64,000 bases of DNA from Amycolatopsis thermalba (GCF_003385215.1 NZ_PQHW01000013.1:1-64000); one strand, 5' to 3'. Positions 41,803 through 51,235 are shown, counted from the first letter of the stretch. Notes: a model not told the origin generated them from the letters alone. Program-made: numbers and translations.

Positions 41803-42321
41803 GTGACCGCAGGGAACGAATCGGACGACGAGCGCCGCGCCCAGGGCCTGCCCCCGGCGCCGAGCCTGCCGGGCGACGAGGTCGAACGGCCCGAGCCGCC
41901 GAAGCCGGTGCAGGTGTCGTTCTGGTTCTGGGTCGCCTCGGCGGTGGTCCTGGTGATCGCCTACCTGGTCGTGTTCCTGTCCCGGCAACAGGTGATCGAC
42001 GTCCTGGTGAAGGCCAACACCGACCCGCAGATCACCCCGGACAAGATCTCCTCCGGCACCACCGTGTTGTTCGCGATGCTGCTGGTCGGCTCGGTGTCGT
42101 TCGCGGCCTTCTTCGTGTTGTTCGCCTGGAAGGCGCGGCAGGGCACCCGCTCCGCCCGCACCGTCCTGACCGTCCTGGTGGCCATCACCCTGGTCTTCCA
42201 GTTCGTGATGCAGGCCTACACCGGCATTTCGCTCATCGCGACGCTGCTCTGCCTGGTCGCGCTCGTGTTGATGTACATCCCGTCGGTGCAGCCGTACTTC
42301 CCGAAGGTCGGCCGCCGGTAG
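41803..42321 (+). CDS. Conserved membrane protein, 172 residues
   Basis: A soluble, acidic, Pro-rich N-terminus (1-35, DERRAQGLPPAPSLPG) precedes four membrane helices: VSFWFWVASAVVLVIAYLVV, VLFAMLLVGSVSFAAFFVLF, TVLTVLVAITLVFQFVM and ISLIATLLCLVALVLMYI. No catalytic motif. The position after hemB matches a conserved actinobacterial protein (M. tuberculosis Rv0513 by order). GTG start with TAGTCT 7 nt upstream, so probably leaderless. Confidence 0.8.
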   Translation: MTAGNESDDERRAQGLPPAPSLPGDEVERPEPPKPVQVSFWFWVASAVVLVIAYLVVFLSRQQVIDVLVKANTDPQITPDKISSGTTVLFAMLLVGSVSFAAFFVLFAWKARQGTRSARTVLTVLVAITLVFQFVMQAYTGISLIATLLCLVALVLMYIPSVQPYFPKVGRR

Positions 42322-42322
42322 C

Positions 42323-42745
42323 GTGACCCGGTACCTGGAGCGCGGAGCGAGCTGGACGGCCCTCGCCTACGGGCCCGGCTTCGCCCTGCTCGGGTTCCTG
42401 GCCGAGCTGCTCACCGGCGCCACGCACACCGTCGCGTGGGTGATCGTCGGCCTCGGCCTGGCCGCGATCACCGCGCCCTGGGTGTACGCGCGGCGCCGGT
42501 TCCTCACCGTCCAGGTCACCGACGACGCGCTGTGGCAGGGCCGCGAGCGGGTGCCGCTGACGGACATCGCCGAGGTCACCGACGTCGGCGCGCCGGCCGG
42601 GGCGCGCGTCCTCGGCGGCGGCTGGACCACCCCGAACAAGTACGAGGCGCTGCCCATCCGGCTCACCGACGACACGGTCGTCCTCGCCTGGGCCAAGGAC
42701 GTCGAGGCGCTGCGGACCGCGCTGCGCGACGCGCGGGCGGCATGA
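42323..42745 (+). CDS. DUF3093 membrane protein
   Basis: 140 residues. Two membrane helices near the N-terminus (YGPGFALLGFLAELL and VAWVIVGLGLAAITAPWVY) are followed by a compact beta-rich cytoplasmic domain (LTVQVTDDALWQGRERVPL, ALPIRLTDDTVVLAWAKD). This is the DUF3093 pattern, function unknown. The GTG starts 1 nt after the previous stop, so the two genes are cotranscribed. Confidence 0.75.
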   Translation: MTRYLERGASWTALAYGPGFALLGFLAELLTGATHTVAWVIVGLGLAAITAPWVYARRRFLTVQVTDDALWQGRERVPLTDIAEVTDVGAPAGARVLGGGWTTPNKYEALPIRLTDDTVVLAWAKDVEALRTALRDARAA

Positions 42746-42757
42746 GAGGCTGCTCAC

Positions 42758-43102
42758 GTGACTGAACAGCCCCGCCTGAACCAGCCCGTGCGCGCGGTCG
42801 TCGCGCTGGCCGAGGTGCTGCTGGCGGCCGTGGCCGTGTGGGGCGCGTTCCAGTTGTGGCCGCACGGCGTGCACACCGTGGCGGTGACGCTCACCGACGG
42901 CACCGTCCTGACCAGCACGCGCTGGATCGGCAGCTGGATGGCCGGCGCGATCGGCCTCGGCGTGGTCGCCGGGATCCTGCTGGCCGACGCCGTGCGCGAG
43001 ATCCTGCTCGCGACGCGGGTCAAGCGCCGCCGCAAGAGCCGCGAAGGCGGCGGCGACGGGGATGACTTCGGCTACTTCGCCGGACACCTGAACCAGGCCT
43101 GA
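42758..43102 (+). CDS. Small membrane protein of unknown function, 114 residues
   Basis: Two hydrophobic helices ([20 protein letters not shown] and [20 protein letters not shown]) flank a short external loop, and the C-terminus is basic then acidic ([15 protein letters not shown]). No family can be named. It follows the DUF3093 gene by 12 nt; GAGGCT is 6 nt before the GTG. Confidence 0.7.
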   Translation: MTEQPRLNQPVRAVVALAEVLLAAVAVWGAFQLWPHGVHTVAVTLTDGTVLTSTRWIGSWMAGAIGLGVVAGILLADAVREILLATRVKRRRKSREGGGDGDDFGYFAGHLNQA

Positions 43103-43127
43103 CGAGGCTTTTGCAAGACTGGGGTCT

Positions 43128-44429
43128 GTGACGCAAGAAGTCGACAAGTCCAGGGCATGGTTCGACCGCGCCGCCGCGGTGACCCCCGGCGGCGTGAACT
43201 CCCCGGTGCGGGCGTTCAACTCGGTGGGCGGCACGCCGCGGTTCATGGTGCGCGGCGAGGGCCCGTACCTGTGGGACGCCGACGGCAACCGCTACGTGGA
43301 CCTGGTGTCCTCCTGGGGGCCGATGATCCTCGGGCACGCGCACCCGGCGGTCGTCGAAGCCGCGCGGGAGGCCGCGAGCTCGGGCCTGTCGTTCGGCACG
43401 CCGACCATCGGTGAGGTCGAGCTGGCCGAGGAGATCATCGACCGGGTCGACCCGGTGCACCAGGTGCGGTTGGTCAACTCCGGCACCGAGGCGACGATGA
43501 GCGCGATCCGGCTGGCCCGCGGGTTCACCGGCCGCAGCAAGATCGTCAAGTTCGCCGGCTGCTACCACGGGCACGTCGACGCGCTGCTCGCCCAGGCCGG
43601 GTCCGGCGTCGCCACGCTCGGCCTGCCGACCTCGCCCGGCGTGACCGGCGCGCAGGCCGCGGACACGATCGTGCTGCCCTACAACGACATCGAGGCCGTG
43701 CGGCAGTCCTTCGCGGACAACCCGGACTCGATCGCCGCGATCATCACCGAGGCCGCCGCCGGCAACATGGGCGCCGTCGCGCCCGGCCCGGACTTCAACG
43801 CCCAGCTGCGCGACCTCGCGCACGAGCACGGCGCGCTGCTGATCATGGACGAGGTCATGACCGGTTTCCGGGTGTCCCGGTCCGGCTGGTTCGGCATCGA
43901 GGGCGTGCCCGGCGACCTCTACACGTTCGGCAAGGTCATGTCCGGCGGGCTGCCCGCCGCGGCGTTCGGCGGCCGCTCGGACGTGATGGCGCGGCTCGCG
44001 CCGACCGGCCCGGTCTACCAGGCCGGCACGCTGTCCGGGAACCCGGTCGCGGTGGCCGCCGGCCTGGCGGCCCTGCGCGCGGCCGACGACGAGGTGTACC
44101 GCTGCCTCGACGCCAACTCGCAGCGCCTGGGCGCGTTGTTCACCGAGGCCCTGAACAAGGCGGGCGTGCCGCACCACGTGGCCTACGCCGGGAACCTGCT
44201 CAGCGTGTTCTTCCGCGAGGAGCCGGTGCGCAACTACCACGACGCCACCAGCTCGGACACCTGGCGTTTCCCGCCGTTCTTCCACGCCCTGCTGGAGCGC
44301 GGCGTGTACGGCCCGCCGAGCGCGTACGAGGCGTGGTTCGTCAACTCCGTGATGGACGACGCGGCGTTCGAGGTCATCGAGGCCGCGCTGCCGGCGGCCG
44401 CCAAGGCCGCGGCGGAGGCGCGACAGTGA
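43128..44429 (+). CDS. hemL: Glutamate-1-semialdehyde 2,1-aminomutase
   Basis: 433 residues, PLP-dependent class III aminotransferase. Converts the HemA product glutamate-1-semialdehyde to 5-aminolevulinate. [15 protein letters not shown] and [16 protein letters not shown] are the N-terminal signature, [13 protein letters not shown] the PLP-phosphate region, [13 protein letters not shown] the cofactor-ring Asp, and [17 protein letters not shown] the Schiff-base Lys (around 266). Complete. The stop overlaps the next GTG. It lies 1.4 kb after hemB, separated by the small membrane genes. Confidence 0.97.
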   Translation: MTQEVDKSRAWFDRAAAVTPGGVNSPVRAFNSVGGTPRFMVRGEGPYLWDADGNRYVDLVSSWGPMILGHAHPAVVEAAREAASSGLSFGTPTIGEVELAEEIIDRVDPVHQVRLVNSGTEATMSAIRLARGFTGRSKIVKFAGCYHGHVDALLAQAGSGVATLGLPTSPGVTGAQAADTIVLPYNDIEAVRQSFADNPDSIAAIITEAAAGNMGAVAPGPDFNAQLRDLAHEHGALLIMDEVMTGFRVSRSGWFGIEGVPGDLYTFGKVMSGGLPAAAFGGRSDVMARLAPTGPVYQAGTLSGNPVAVAAGLAALRAADDEVYRCLDANSQRLGALFTEALNKAGVPHHVAYAGNLLSVFFREEPVRNYHDATSSDTWRFPPFFHALLERGVYGPPSAYEAWFVNSVMDDAAFEVIEAALPAAAKAAAEARQ

Positions 44430-45052
44430 CGACCATCGTGCACCTGCTGCGGCACGGGGAAGTGCACAACCCGGACGGGATCCTCTACGGTCGCCTCCCC
44501 GGCTTCCACCTGTCCGAGCGCGGCCGCCGCCAGGCGCTCACCGTCGCCGAGGCGGTCGCCGCCCACGACATCGCCTACGTCGTCTCCTCGCCGCTGCAGC
44601 GCGCGCAGGAGACGGCGGCGCCGATCGCCGCGGCCCACCGGCTCGACGTGCAGACCGACGAGCGGCTGATCGAGGCGGGCAACGCGTTCGAGGGGCAGAA
44701 GGTCGCTGTCGGCGACGGCGCGCTGCGCCAGCCGCGGCACTGGCCGAAGCTGCGCAACCCGTTCGTGCCGTCGTGGGGCGAGCCGTACGTGGAGATCGCG
44801 CACCGGATGCTCGGCGCGGTCCTGCGGGCCCGCTCGAAGGCCGAGGGGCACGAGGCGTTGTGCGTGTCGCACCAGCTGCCGATCTGGACGCTGCGCCGGT
44901 TCCTCGAGGCCAAGCCGCTGTGGCACGACCCGCGCCGCCGCCAGTGCTCGCTCGCGTCGCTGACCAGCCTGGTCTTCCAGGGCGAGGAGCTGGTGAAGAT
45001 CGTCTACAGCGAACCGGCCGGCGCCACCGACCCGAAGGTGACCGGAGCATGA
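44426..45052 (+). CDS. Histidine phosphatase family protein
   Basis: 208 residues. [19 protein letters not shown] (about 6-24) carries the phosphorylated His, [15 protein letters not shown] the Arg, and CVSHQLPIW the second active-site His. It is the phosphoglycerate-mutase-like branch found between hemL and the cytochrome c maturation genes in many actinobacteria; the substrate is unknown and 3-phosphoglycerate mutase activity is unlikely because gpm is elsewhere. GTG overlaps the hemL stop; the stop overlaps the next ATG. Confidence 0.85.
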   Translation: MTTIVHLLRHGEVHNPDGILYGRLPGFHLSERGRRQALTVAEAVAAHDIAYVVSSPLQRAQETAAPIAAAHRLDVQTDERLIEAGNAFEGQKVAVGDGALRQPRHWPKLRNPFVPSWGEPYVEIAHRMLGAVLRARSKAEGHEALCVSHQLPIWTLRRFLEAKPLWHDPRRRQCSLASLTSLVFQGEELVKIVYSEPAGATDPKVTGA

Positions 45053-45624
45053 AGCGGATCCTCGCGGCCGTCCTGGCGAGCGTGTTCGTGCTCGCCGGGT
45101 GCAGCACGGGCAACGACGCGGTGTCGCAGGGCAGCAACTTCGAGTTCGTCGCGCCCGGCGGCAAGACCGACATCCTCTACGAGGGCGCCGACCGGCAGCC
45201 GATCCCGAACCTGTCCGGCGAGGACCTGATGACCGAGGGCAAGACCATCTCGGTCGCGGACTACGCCGGCAAGGTCGTGGTGATCAACATCTGGGGCCAG
45301 TGGTGCGCGCCGTGCCGCACCGAGGCGCCCGAGCTGGAGAAGCTCTACCTGGCGCACCAGGACAAGGGCGTGCAGGTCCTCGGCCTCGACGTCCGCGACG
45401 ACGACCGCTCGGCGCCGCAGGACTTCGTGCGCAACCGGCAGCTGACCTACCCGTCCATCTACGACCCGCCGGGCCGCAGCCTGCTCCAGCTGTCCGGCTA
45501 CCCGCGCAACGTCGTGCCGTCCACGATCATCCTGGACAAGCAGCAGCGGGTGGCCGCGGTCTACCTGCGGTCGATCCTGGCGAGCGACATCGAGCCGGTG
45601 GTTCAGCGGCTCGCCGCCGAGTAG
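45049..45624 (+). CDS. Thioredoxin-like lipoprotein for cytochrome c maturation (ResA/TlpA type)
   Basis: 191 residues. Signal peptide with lipobox LAGC (Cys19-20) anchors it outside the membrane. The thioredoxin-fold domain has GQWCAPCRTEAPELE with the CAPC redox pair and the cis-Pro in NVVPSTIILD. In System II cytochrome c maturation this protein reduces the heme-binding CXXCH cysteines of apocytochromes, receiving electrons from CcdA. ATG start overlapping the previous stop (ATGA). A convergent membrane protein gene overlaps its end by 22 nt. Confidence 0.92.
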   Translation: MKRILAAVLASVFVLAGCSTGNDAVSQGSNFEFVAPGGKTDILYEGADRQPIPNLSGEDLMTEGKTISVADYAGKVVVINIWGQWCAPCRTEAPELEKLYLAHQDKGVQVLGLDVRDDDRSAPQDFVRNRQLTYPSIYDPPGRSLLQLSGYPRNVVPSTIILDKQQRVAAVYLRSILASDIEPVVQRLAAE

Positions 45625-46130
45625 CCGGAACGCAGGAAGACGCCGCAGGCCAGCGCGCCGCCGAACACCAGCAGCGCCGTGCCCACGACCGACGGCGGGT
45701 ACGGCGTCGCGAGGTGGTGCGACACCCGCGCCCACTGGTGGATCGCCACGGCGGCGGCCGCGGCGGACAGCGTGAGGGCGGTCGCGCCGAGCGCCGCGCC
45801 CCACGGCCCGGCGTCGCGCAGGACGATCACCAGCACCGCGATCAGGCCGGCCACCTGGACCAGCGGCAGGTTCACCACCTCGGGCCGGGCCGGCAACCAG
45901 TCCAGCAGCAGCACCAGTCCGGCCGAGCCGAGCACACCGCCCGCGGCCGGCAGCACCCCCGTCGACCAGTGGAAGCGCAGCGCCAGCCACGGTGCCGCGG
46001 CGACGAGCGCGCAGCAGAGCAGGAACGCGTAGGAGGCGGGACGGCTCAGGTCGACGCGGGTGATTTCCCACACCAGCGGCGCCCCGGTCAGCACGGACAG
46101 CAACGCGTGGACACGCAGCGGAATCGTCAT
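45603..46130 (-). CDS. Hypothetical membrane protein, 175 residues
   Basis: Five or six hydrophobic helices fill the protein (for example ASYAFLLCCALVAAAPWLAL, LGSAGLVLLLDWL, VQVAGLIAVLVIVLRD, ATALTLSAAAAAVAIHQW, VGTALLVFGGALACGVFL). No known motif. It runs opposite to the cytochrome maturation genes, splitting the thioredoxin gene from ccdA, and overlaps the end of the former by 22 nt. Real or not is decided by its consistent hydrophobic coding pattern, which I judge real. Confidence 0.7.
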   Translation of the reverse strand: MTIPLRVHALLSVLTGAPLVWEITRVDLSRPASYAFLLCCALVAAAPWLALRFHWSTGVLPAAGGVLGSAGLVLLLDWLPARPEVVNLPLVQVAGLIAVLVIVLRDAGPWGAALGATALTLSAAAAAVAIHQWARVSHHLATPYPPSVVGTALLVFGGALACGVFLRSGYSAASR

Positions 46131-46251
46131 GGCCGAAAAGGTATGGTGCGGACCACGGGGCCGGCTTCGGTCGAAGGGCTCGCCGTCCTCGGCCGATCGG
46201 CCGACCCCATCCCGGTGAACTCACACCGAACTCACTGCTTACCCTCGAACC

Positions 46252-47025
46252 GTGAACTCCGTGACCGAGCTGGCGACCTCCGGGCCGCTGCTGCTCGCCG
46301 CCGGGGTCGCCCTGCTCGCGGGTGCCATCTCGTTCGCCTCGCCGTGCGTCGTCCCGCTCGTGCCGGGTTACCTCGCCTACCTCGCCGCGCTGGTCGGCGC
46401 CGACGCCCCGGCCGTGACCGCGGACGAGGACCGCAAGAAGGGCCGCTACGCGGTCGTCGGCGCGGCCGCCCTGTTCGTGCTCGGGTTCACCGTCGTGTTC
46501 GCCGCGGGGGTGGGCAGCCTGGTGTGGCTCGCCGACGCGCTGCTGGTCAACCAGGACCTGCTGCAGCGCGTCGGCGGCGTGGTCACCATCGCGATGGCCC
46601 TGGTCTTCCTCGGTCTCATCCCGGCGCTGCAGCGCGACGTCCGGTCGCACCGCGTGCCGCGCGGCGGTCTGCTCGGCGCGCCGCTGCTGGGCGCGGTGTT
46701 CGGGCTCGGCTGGACGCCGTGCATCGGCCCGACGCTGTCCGGCGTGCTCGCGCTGGCCGCGGGCACCGGCTCCAGCGGCGCCCGCGGGTTCCTGCTGGTC
46801 CTGGTCTACTGCCTCGGCCTGGGCCTGCCGTTCCTGCTCATCGCGTTCGGCGCGCGCTGGGCCGTGCGCGCCACCGACTGGCTGCGCCGCAACGGCCGCC
46901 GCGTCCAGATCTTCGGCGGCGTGCTGCTGCTCGTCGTCGGTGTCCTGCTGGTCACCGGCCTGTGGGGCGAGCTGGTCAGCTGGCTGCGGGACGCCTTCGT
47001 CACGGACACGGTGCTGCCGCTGTGA
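46252..47025 (+). CDS. ccdA: Cytochrome c biogenesis protein CcdA
   Basis: 257 residues, six membrane helices. FASPCVVPLVPGYLAYL (about 26-42) and FGLGWTPCIGPTLSGVL (around 148-164) each hold one of the two cysteines that pass electrons from cytoplasmic thioredoxin through the membrane to the thioredoxin-like lipoprotein. GTG with TACCCT 6 nt before it, so a promoter sits here after the divergent gap. The stop overlaps the resB GTG. Confidence 0.94.
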   Translation: MNSVTELATSGPLLLAAGVALLAGAISFASPCVVPLVPGYLAYLAALVGADAPAVTADEDRKKGRYAVVGAAALFVLGFTVVFAAGVGSLVWLADALLVNQDLLQRVGGVVTIAMALVFLGLIPALQRDVRSHRVPRGGLLGAPLLGAVFGLGWTPCIGPTLSGVLALAAGTGSSGARGFLLVLVYCLGLGLPFLLIAFGARWAVRATDWLRRNGRRVQIFGGVLLLVVGVLLVTGLWGELVSWLRDAFVTDTVLPL

Positions 47026-48620
47026 CCGCCACCGAAGCGCCCCCGGACCCCAAGCCCTACCGCAACTCGCCCGCCCAGCGCGTGCTGGCGTTCCTGCGCA
47101 ACACCTGGCGCGGGCTCACCGCGATGCGCACCGCGCTGATCCTGCTGTTCCTGCTCGCGCTCGCCGCGCTGCCCGGCGCCCTGCTGCCGCAGCGCACGCT
47201 CAACGCCCCGAAGACCGAGCAGTACATCGCCGACCACGGCTGGTGGGGCACGCTGCTGGACCGCCTGCAGTTCTTCGACGTCTACTCCAGCGTCTGGTTC
47301 TCGGCGATCTACCTGCTGCTGATGATCTCGCTGGTCGGCTGCCTGCTGCCGCGCAGCGTCGAGTACTTCCGGTCGATGCGCGCCAAGCCGGTGCTCACCC
47401 CGCGCAACCTGGCCCGGCTGCCGCACTTCGCCAAGGCCACCACCCCGCGCGACCCCGACGAGGTACTGGCCGCCGCTCGCGCCCGGCTCAAGGGCTGGCG
47501 CGCCGTCGAGCGCGCGGAGGACGACGGCGCCCGCACGATCAGCGCCGAGCGCGGCTACCTCCGCGAGACCGGCAACCTGGTCTTCCACTTCGGGATGCTC
47601 GGGCTGATCATCGCGTTCGCGCTGGGCAAGATGTACACCTACGAGGGCCAGGTGATCGTCCAGGCCAACGGGTCCCAGTTCTGCAACTCCGGGATCTACG
47701 CCTACGACTCGTTCACCCCCGGGCTGCGGGTCGACGGCACCGACCTCAACCCGTTCTGCGTCAAGGTGAACGACTTCACCGCCGAGTTCACCGAGGCCGG
47801 CCAGCCCATCCAGTACAGGTCGAACGTCCAGTACCAGGCGGGCGTGGACCTGGAGACCGGCACCTGGCGCGACTACCTGCTCGAGGTCAACTCGCCGCTG
47901 CGGCTGGCCGGCGACCGCGTCTACCTGCTCGGCAACGGCTACTCGCCGATCTTCACAGTCACCTGGCCGGACGGCACGACCCGCACGCAGGCGACGCAGT
48001 GGCGCCCGACCGACGGCACCGCGACGCTGAACGAGGGTGCGACCAAGTTCGACCCGCCCAACATCACCGACCCGTTCGAGCGGCGCACCAAGCAGCTCGC
48101 GATCACCGGCCTGTTCGCGCCGGACGGGCTGCTGCACGGCGGCGTGCTGACCGGCGGCGGGCCGGAGCTGACCAACCCGATGGTCGCGGTCGACGTGATG
48201 CGCGGCGACCTCGGCCTGGACTCCGGGCAGAGCCAGTCGATCTTCTCCATCGACCAGTCCATGGTGGACGACGGCCGCCTCACCCGGGTCGCCCGCTCGA
48301 ACCTGAACGTCGGCCAGTCGGTCACCCTGGACGACGGCACCGTGGTGCGGTTCGACGGGGTGCAGCGCTTCGTGTCGCTGCAGATCTCGCACGACCCGAC
48401 CCAGACGTACGTGCTGGGGTTCGCCGTCGTCATGTTCGTCGGCCTCGGGTTGTCGTTGCTGATCAAACGCCGGAGGCTGTGGGTGCGGGTCGCCCCGGGC
48501 GCCGAGGCCGGGACGGGTACCGTGGTCGAGGTGGGCGGGCTCGCCCGCACCGACCAGGCGGGCTACGGCGAGGAGTTCACCCGGATCGCGGACGAGCTGC
48601 TCACAGGCAAACGGAGGTAA
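47022..48620 (+). CDS. resB: Cytochrome c biogenesis protein ResB (Ccs1)
   Basis: 532 residues. Three N-terminal helices (RTALILLFLLALAALPGALL, VWFSAIYLLLMISLVGCLL, LVFHFGMLGLIIAFALG), a large external domain of about 300 residues (roughly 190-490) and a last helix (VLGFAVVMFVGLGLSLLI). With CcsB it forms the heme-delivering cytochrome c synthase of System II. GTG start overlaps the ccdA stop (GTGA). A long frame open upstream is only the shadow of neighbouring genes. Confidence 0.94.
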   Translation: MTATEAPPDPKPYRNSPAQRVLAFLRNTWRGLTAMRTALILLFLLALAALPGALLPQRTLNAPKTEQYIADHGWWGTLLDRLQFFDVYSSVWFSAIYLLLMISLVGCLLPRSVEYFRSMRAKPVLTPRNLARLPHFAKATTPRDPDEVLAAARARLKGWRAVERAEDDGARTISAERGYLRETGNLVFHFGMLGLIIAFALGKMYTYEGQVIVQANGSQFCNSGIYAYDSFTPGLRVDGTDLNPFCVKVNDFTAEFTEAGQPIQYRSNVQYQAGVDLETGTWRDYLLEVNSPLRLAGDRVYLLGNGYSPIFTVTWPDGTTRTQATQWRPTDGTATLNEGATKFDPPNITDPFERRTKQLAITGLFAPDGLLHGGVLTGGGPELTNPMVAVDVMRGDLGLDSGQSQSIFSIDQSMVDDGRLTRVARSNLNVGQSVTLDDGTVVRFDGVQRFVSLQISHDPTQTYVLGFAVVMFVGLGLSLLIKRRRLWVRVAPGAEAGTGTVVEVGGLARTDQAGYGEEFTRIADELLTGKRR

Positions 48621-48626
48621 GTGGCA

Positions 48627-49625
48627 ATGCCGGGCGCTGCTGTTAATGAGACGTTGTCCCAGTACAGCGACTGGTCCTACACGACAGCGACGGCCATCTA
48701 CGTACTGGCGCTGGTCTTCTTCCTCATCGAACAGTCCTTCGGCGCCAAGGGGCGCCGCGCGGCCGAGCGCACCCGGGAGCGGGCGCGTGAACTGGTCGGC
48801 GCCGGTGGTCCGGGCACCACCGAGACCGTCACCCCTCCGGCTGAAACTCCCGCGGACCGGGCCGCCCGTGGCCGCGCCGAGCGCATCGGCCGGATGGGTG
48901 CCGCGCTGACCGTCCTGGGCGTGCTGCTGCACCTGGCCGCGCTGATGCTGCGTGGTCTGGCGACGCACCGCGTGCCGTGGGGCAACATGTACGAATACAT
49001 CATGGCGGTGACCTTCATCGCCGTGGTGACCTGGCTCGTGGTGATCCGCAAGTTCCCGGCCCGCCACCTGTCCGGCTTCCTGCTGCTGCCGGTGGTCATC
49101 CTGATGTTCGTCGGCGGCACGATGCTCTACACCGTGGCCGCGCCGGTCCAGCCCGCGCTGCAGTCGTACTGGCTGATCATCCACGTGTCCGCGGCGGCCG
49201 CGTCGTCCGGCATCTTCCTGGTGCCCGGCGTCGCCAGCATCCTCTACCTGATCCGCACCGCGCACGAGCGCAACCCGAAGCGCTTCGCCCGGTTCGGGTC
49301 GCGACTGCCCGCCGCCGACGTGCTCGACCGCATCGCCTACCGCACCACCGTGTTCGCGTTCCCGCTGTTCACCTTCGGTGTGCTGTGCGGCGCCGTGTGG
49401 GCCGAGGCCGCGTGGGGCCGGTTCTGGGGCTGGGACCCGAAGGAGACCACCGCGTTCATCGCGTGGGTCGTCTACGCCGCCTACCTGCACTCGCGGGCCA
49501 CGGCGGGCTGGCGCGGCACCCGCGCCGCGGTCATCAACACCCTCGGATTCGCGGTGACGGTGTTCAACCTGTTCTTCGTCAACCTCGTCACCACGGGCCT
49601 GCATTCCTACGCCGGGGTCGGCTGA
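48627..49625 (+). CDS. ccsB: Cytochrome c biogenesis protein CcsB (ResC)
   Basis: About 332 residues, eight or so helices. The tryptophan-rich heme-handling motif WGRFWGWDPKET (around 271-282) is intact, and heme-ligand histidines occur in LLHLAALML, HVSAAAASSG and AYLHSRAT. It exports heme and attaches it to apocytochrome c together with ResB. The ATG at 48627 has GGAGG (48613-48617) 9 nt upstream; the GTG at 48621 is only 3 nt from it. The stop overlaps the next ATG by one base (TGATG). Confidence 0.94.
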   Translation: MPGAAVNETLSQYSDWSYTTATAIYVLALVFFLIEQSFGAKGRRAAERTRERARELVGAGGPGTTETVTPPAETPADRAARGRAERIGRMGAALTVLGVLLHLAALMLRGLATHRVPWGNMYEYIMAVTFIAVVTWLVVIRKFPARHLSGFLLLPVVILMFVGGTMLYTVAAPVQPALQSYWLIIHVSAAAASSGIFLVPGVASILYLIRTAHERNPKRFARFGSRLPAADVLDRIAYRTTVFAFPLFTFGVLCGAVWAEAAWGRFWGWDPKETTAFIAWVVYAAYLHSRATAGWRGTRAAVINTLGFAVTVFNLFFVNLVTTGLHSYAGVG

Positions 49626-50722
49626 TGACCGAGCCGCGCGAACCCGAGTCCTACTTCTCCGACGAACGAACCGACTCCACCTCGCACCCGGCTCCTCCAC
49701 CGCCGCGGCACCAGCAGCCCGGCTACGACCCGAACCTGCCCCCGCTGCACCAGCAGTACGGGCAGCCGCAGTACCCGTACCCGCCGTTGCCGCAGCCGTC
49801 CCGGCCGCGTCACGCCGCGCCCGAGCGCCCCGTGCGGCCGCCGAAGCGCGTGCCCCAGTCGGGCTGGCGCAAGGCGGTCTACCTGGCCTCCGGCAAGCTG
49901 ATCAACCCGGGGGAGAGCCCGCTGGAGCAGCGGCAGCGTGAGCTGGTCGCGCGGGTGAACCAGCCGCTGCGCGGGTGCTTCCGGATCGCGATGCTGAGCC
50001 TCAAGGGCGGCGTCGGCAAGACCACGATCACCACCACGCTCGGCTCGACGTTCGCCGCGCTGCGCGGCGACCGGGTGATCGCGGTGGACGCGAACCCGGA
50101 CCGCGGCACGCTGTCGCAGAAGATCCCGATCGAGACCACGGCGACGGTGCGCCACCTGCTGCGGGACGCGGACAAGATCACCCGCTACAGCGATGTCCGC
50201 GCCTACACCTCACAGGGGTCGAGCCGGCTGGAGATCCTCGCCAGCGAGCAGGACCCGGCGGTGTCGGAGGCGTTCTCCGAAAGCGACTACCTGCGCACGG
50301 TCAACCTGCTGGAGCACTTCTACAACATCGTGCTCACCGACTGCGGCACCGGCCTGATGCACTCGGCGATGAAGGGCGTGCTGGACGCGGCCGACGCGCT
50401 GGTGGTGGTGTCGTCCGGGTCGGTGGACGGATCGCGCAGCGCGTCGGCGACCCTGGACTGGTTGGATGCCCACGGCTACGGTGACCTGGTGAAACGGTCG
50501 GTGACCGTGATCAACTCGGTGCGCCCGAAGGCCGGTTCGGTGGACTTGGACAAGCTGGCCGCGCACTTCGCGGCCCGGACCAGGGCGGTGTGCCGGATCC
50601 CGTTCGACCCGCACCTGGAAGAGGGTGCGGAGATCGAGCTGGAGCGCCTGACGCCGGAGACGCGCATGGCGCTGCTGGAGCTGGCGGCCACCATGGCGGA
50701 CGCCTTCCCCGGTAAACGCTAG
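49625..50722 (+). CDS. MinD/ParA-like ATPase with proline-rich N-terminus
   Basis: 365 residues. The first ~115 residues are disordered, Pro/Gln/Tyr-rich (PPPPRHQQPGYDPNLPP). The SIMIBI ATPase domain follows with the deviant Walker A MLSLKGGVGKTTITTTLGST (around 125-144), AVDANPDRGTL (switch region) and VLTDCGTGLM as Walker B. The architecture resembles the EccD/ESX-associated and Rv0530-type MinD-like proteins, which position or chaperone membrane machines. Cotranscribed with the ccs genes; the partner is unknown. Confidence 0.87.
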   Translation: MTEPREPESYFSDERTDSTSHPAPPPPRHQQPGYDPNLPPLHQQYGQPQYPYPPLPQPSRPRHAAPERPVRPPKRVPQSGWRKAVYLASGKLINPGESPLEQRQRELVARVNQPLRGCFRIAMLSLKGGVGKTTITTTLGSTFAALRGDRVIAVDANPDRGTLSQKIPIETTATVRHLLRDADKITRYSDVRAYTSQGSSRLEILASEQDPAVSEAFSESDYLRTVNLLEHFYNIVLTDCGTGLMHSAMKGVLDAADALVVVSSGSVDGSRSASATLDWLDAHGYGDLVKRSVTVINSVRPKAGSVDLDKLAAHFAARTRAVCRIPFDPHLEEGAEIELERLTPETRMALLELAATMADAFPGKR

Positions 50723-50723
50723 G

Positions 50724-50897
50724 TCAGTCGTCCTCGGACTTCGGCGGCTTCCGCTCGCCGAGCTTGCGCAGGAACTCGGGGTCGTCGTCCGGCGCGACGG
50801 TCGCCCGCGAGGACACCCCGACGTGCTCGGGGCCGAAGGCCCGCCACAACAGGACAGCGATGGTGAGCGCGCCGATCGCTGCGAGCAGGTAGATCAT
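50724..50897 (-). CDS. Small membrane protein, 57 residues
   Basis: One N-terminal helix (MIYLLAAIGALTIAVLLWRA) followed by a charged tail (DDDPEFLRKLGERKPPKSEDD in the last third). A conserved small-protein style known from actinobacteria between the MinD-like gene and bldC, but no family name can be given. ATG with GGGAG about 7 nt upstream. It ends 1 nt from the convergent MinD-like gene, with no terminator between. Confidence 0.75.
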   Translation of the reverse strand: MIYLLAAIGALTIAVLLWRAFGPEHVGVSSRATVAPDDDPEFLRKLGERKPPKSEDD

Positions 50898-51025
50898 CCC
50901 CGCTCCCTTCCGAGTGCGTTGGCGGAACTGCTGTACCGAGGGTAACCCCTCCGGCGTGAGTTCCGGATGACGCGCCCGGGCCCCGCGGGTCCGGCTGGGC
51001 CGGTCCGCGGGGTTTCGCCACGTGG

Positions 51026-51235
51026 TCAGACGCGAGCCGGCTCGTTCGCGTCCGTGGTGAGCTCGGCCAGCAGGGCGTTGACCTCGGACTCCCGGAACCG
51101 CCGGTGCCCACCGGGGGTGCGGATCGAGCCGATGCGGCCCGCGGTCGCCCACCGGGTCACGGTCTTCGGGTCCACCCGGAACAACGCGGCGACTTCGCCG
51201 GGCGTCAGCAGGCGCCCTCCCGTGCTAGCGGTCAT
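51026..51235 (-). CDS. bldC: Developmental regulator BldC
   Basis: 69 residues, MerR-like winged helix-turn-helix: LLTPGEVAALFRVDPKTVTR (HTH) and RIGSIRTPGGHRRFRESEVN (wing with the conserved GGHRR). Nearly the classical Streptomyces BldC core, which binds direct repeats cooperatively and controls entry into development. The C-terminal tail (about 9 residues past the core) is slightly long. ATG with GGAGG upstream. The 212-bp gap after its start is AT-richer and carries its promoter. Confidence 0.93.
   Translation of the reverse strand: MTASTGGRLLTPGEVAALFRVDPKTVTRWATAGRIGSIRTPGGHRRFRESEVNALLAELTTDANEPARV

Noticed and set aside
36767-44429. Biosynthetic gene cluster for a tetrapyrrole natural product
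   Set aside because: Genes are the ordinary heme pathway (hemA, C, D, B, L) without tailoring enzymes.
45099-48620. Long plus-strand frame that ends as ResB
   Set aside because: Only the part from 47022 encodes ResB; the upstream part is an out-of-frame shadow of the thioredoxin and ccdA genes and lies opposite another gene.
46806-49700. Long minus-strand frame over the ccs genes
   Set aside because: Pure shadow of resB and ccsB; composition Arg/Gln/Gly/Val-rich without any domain.
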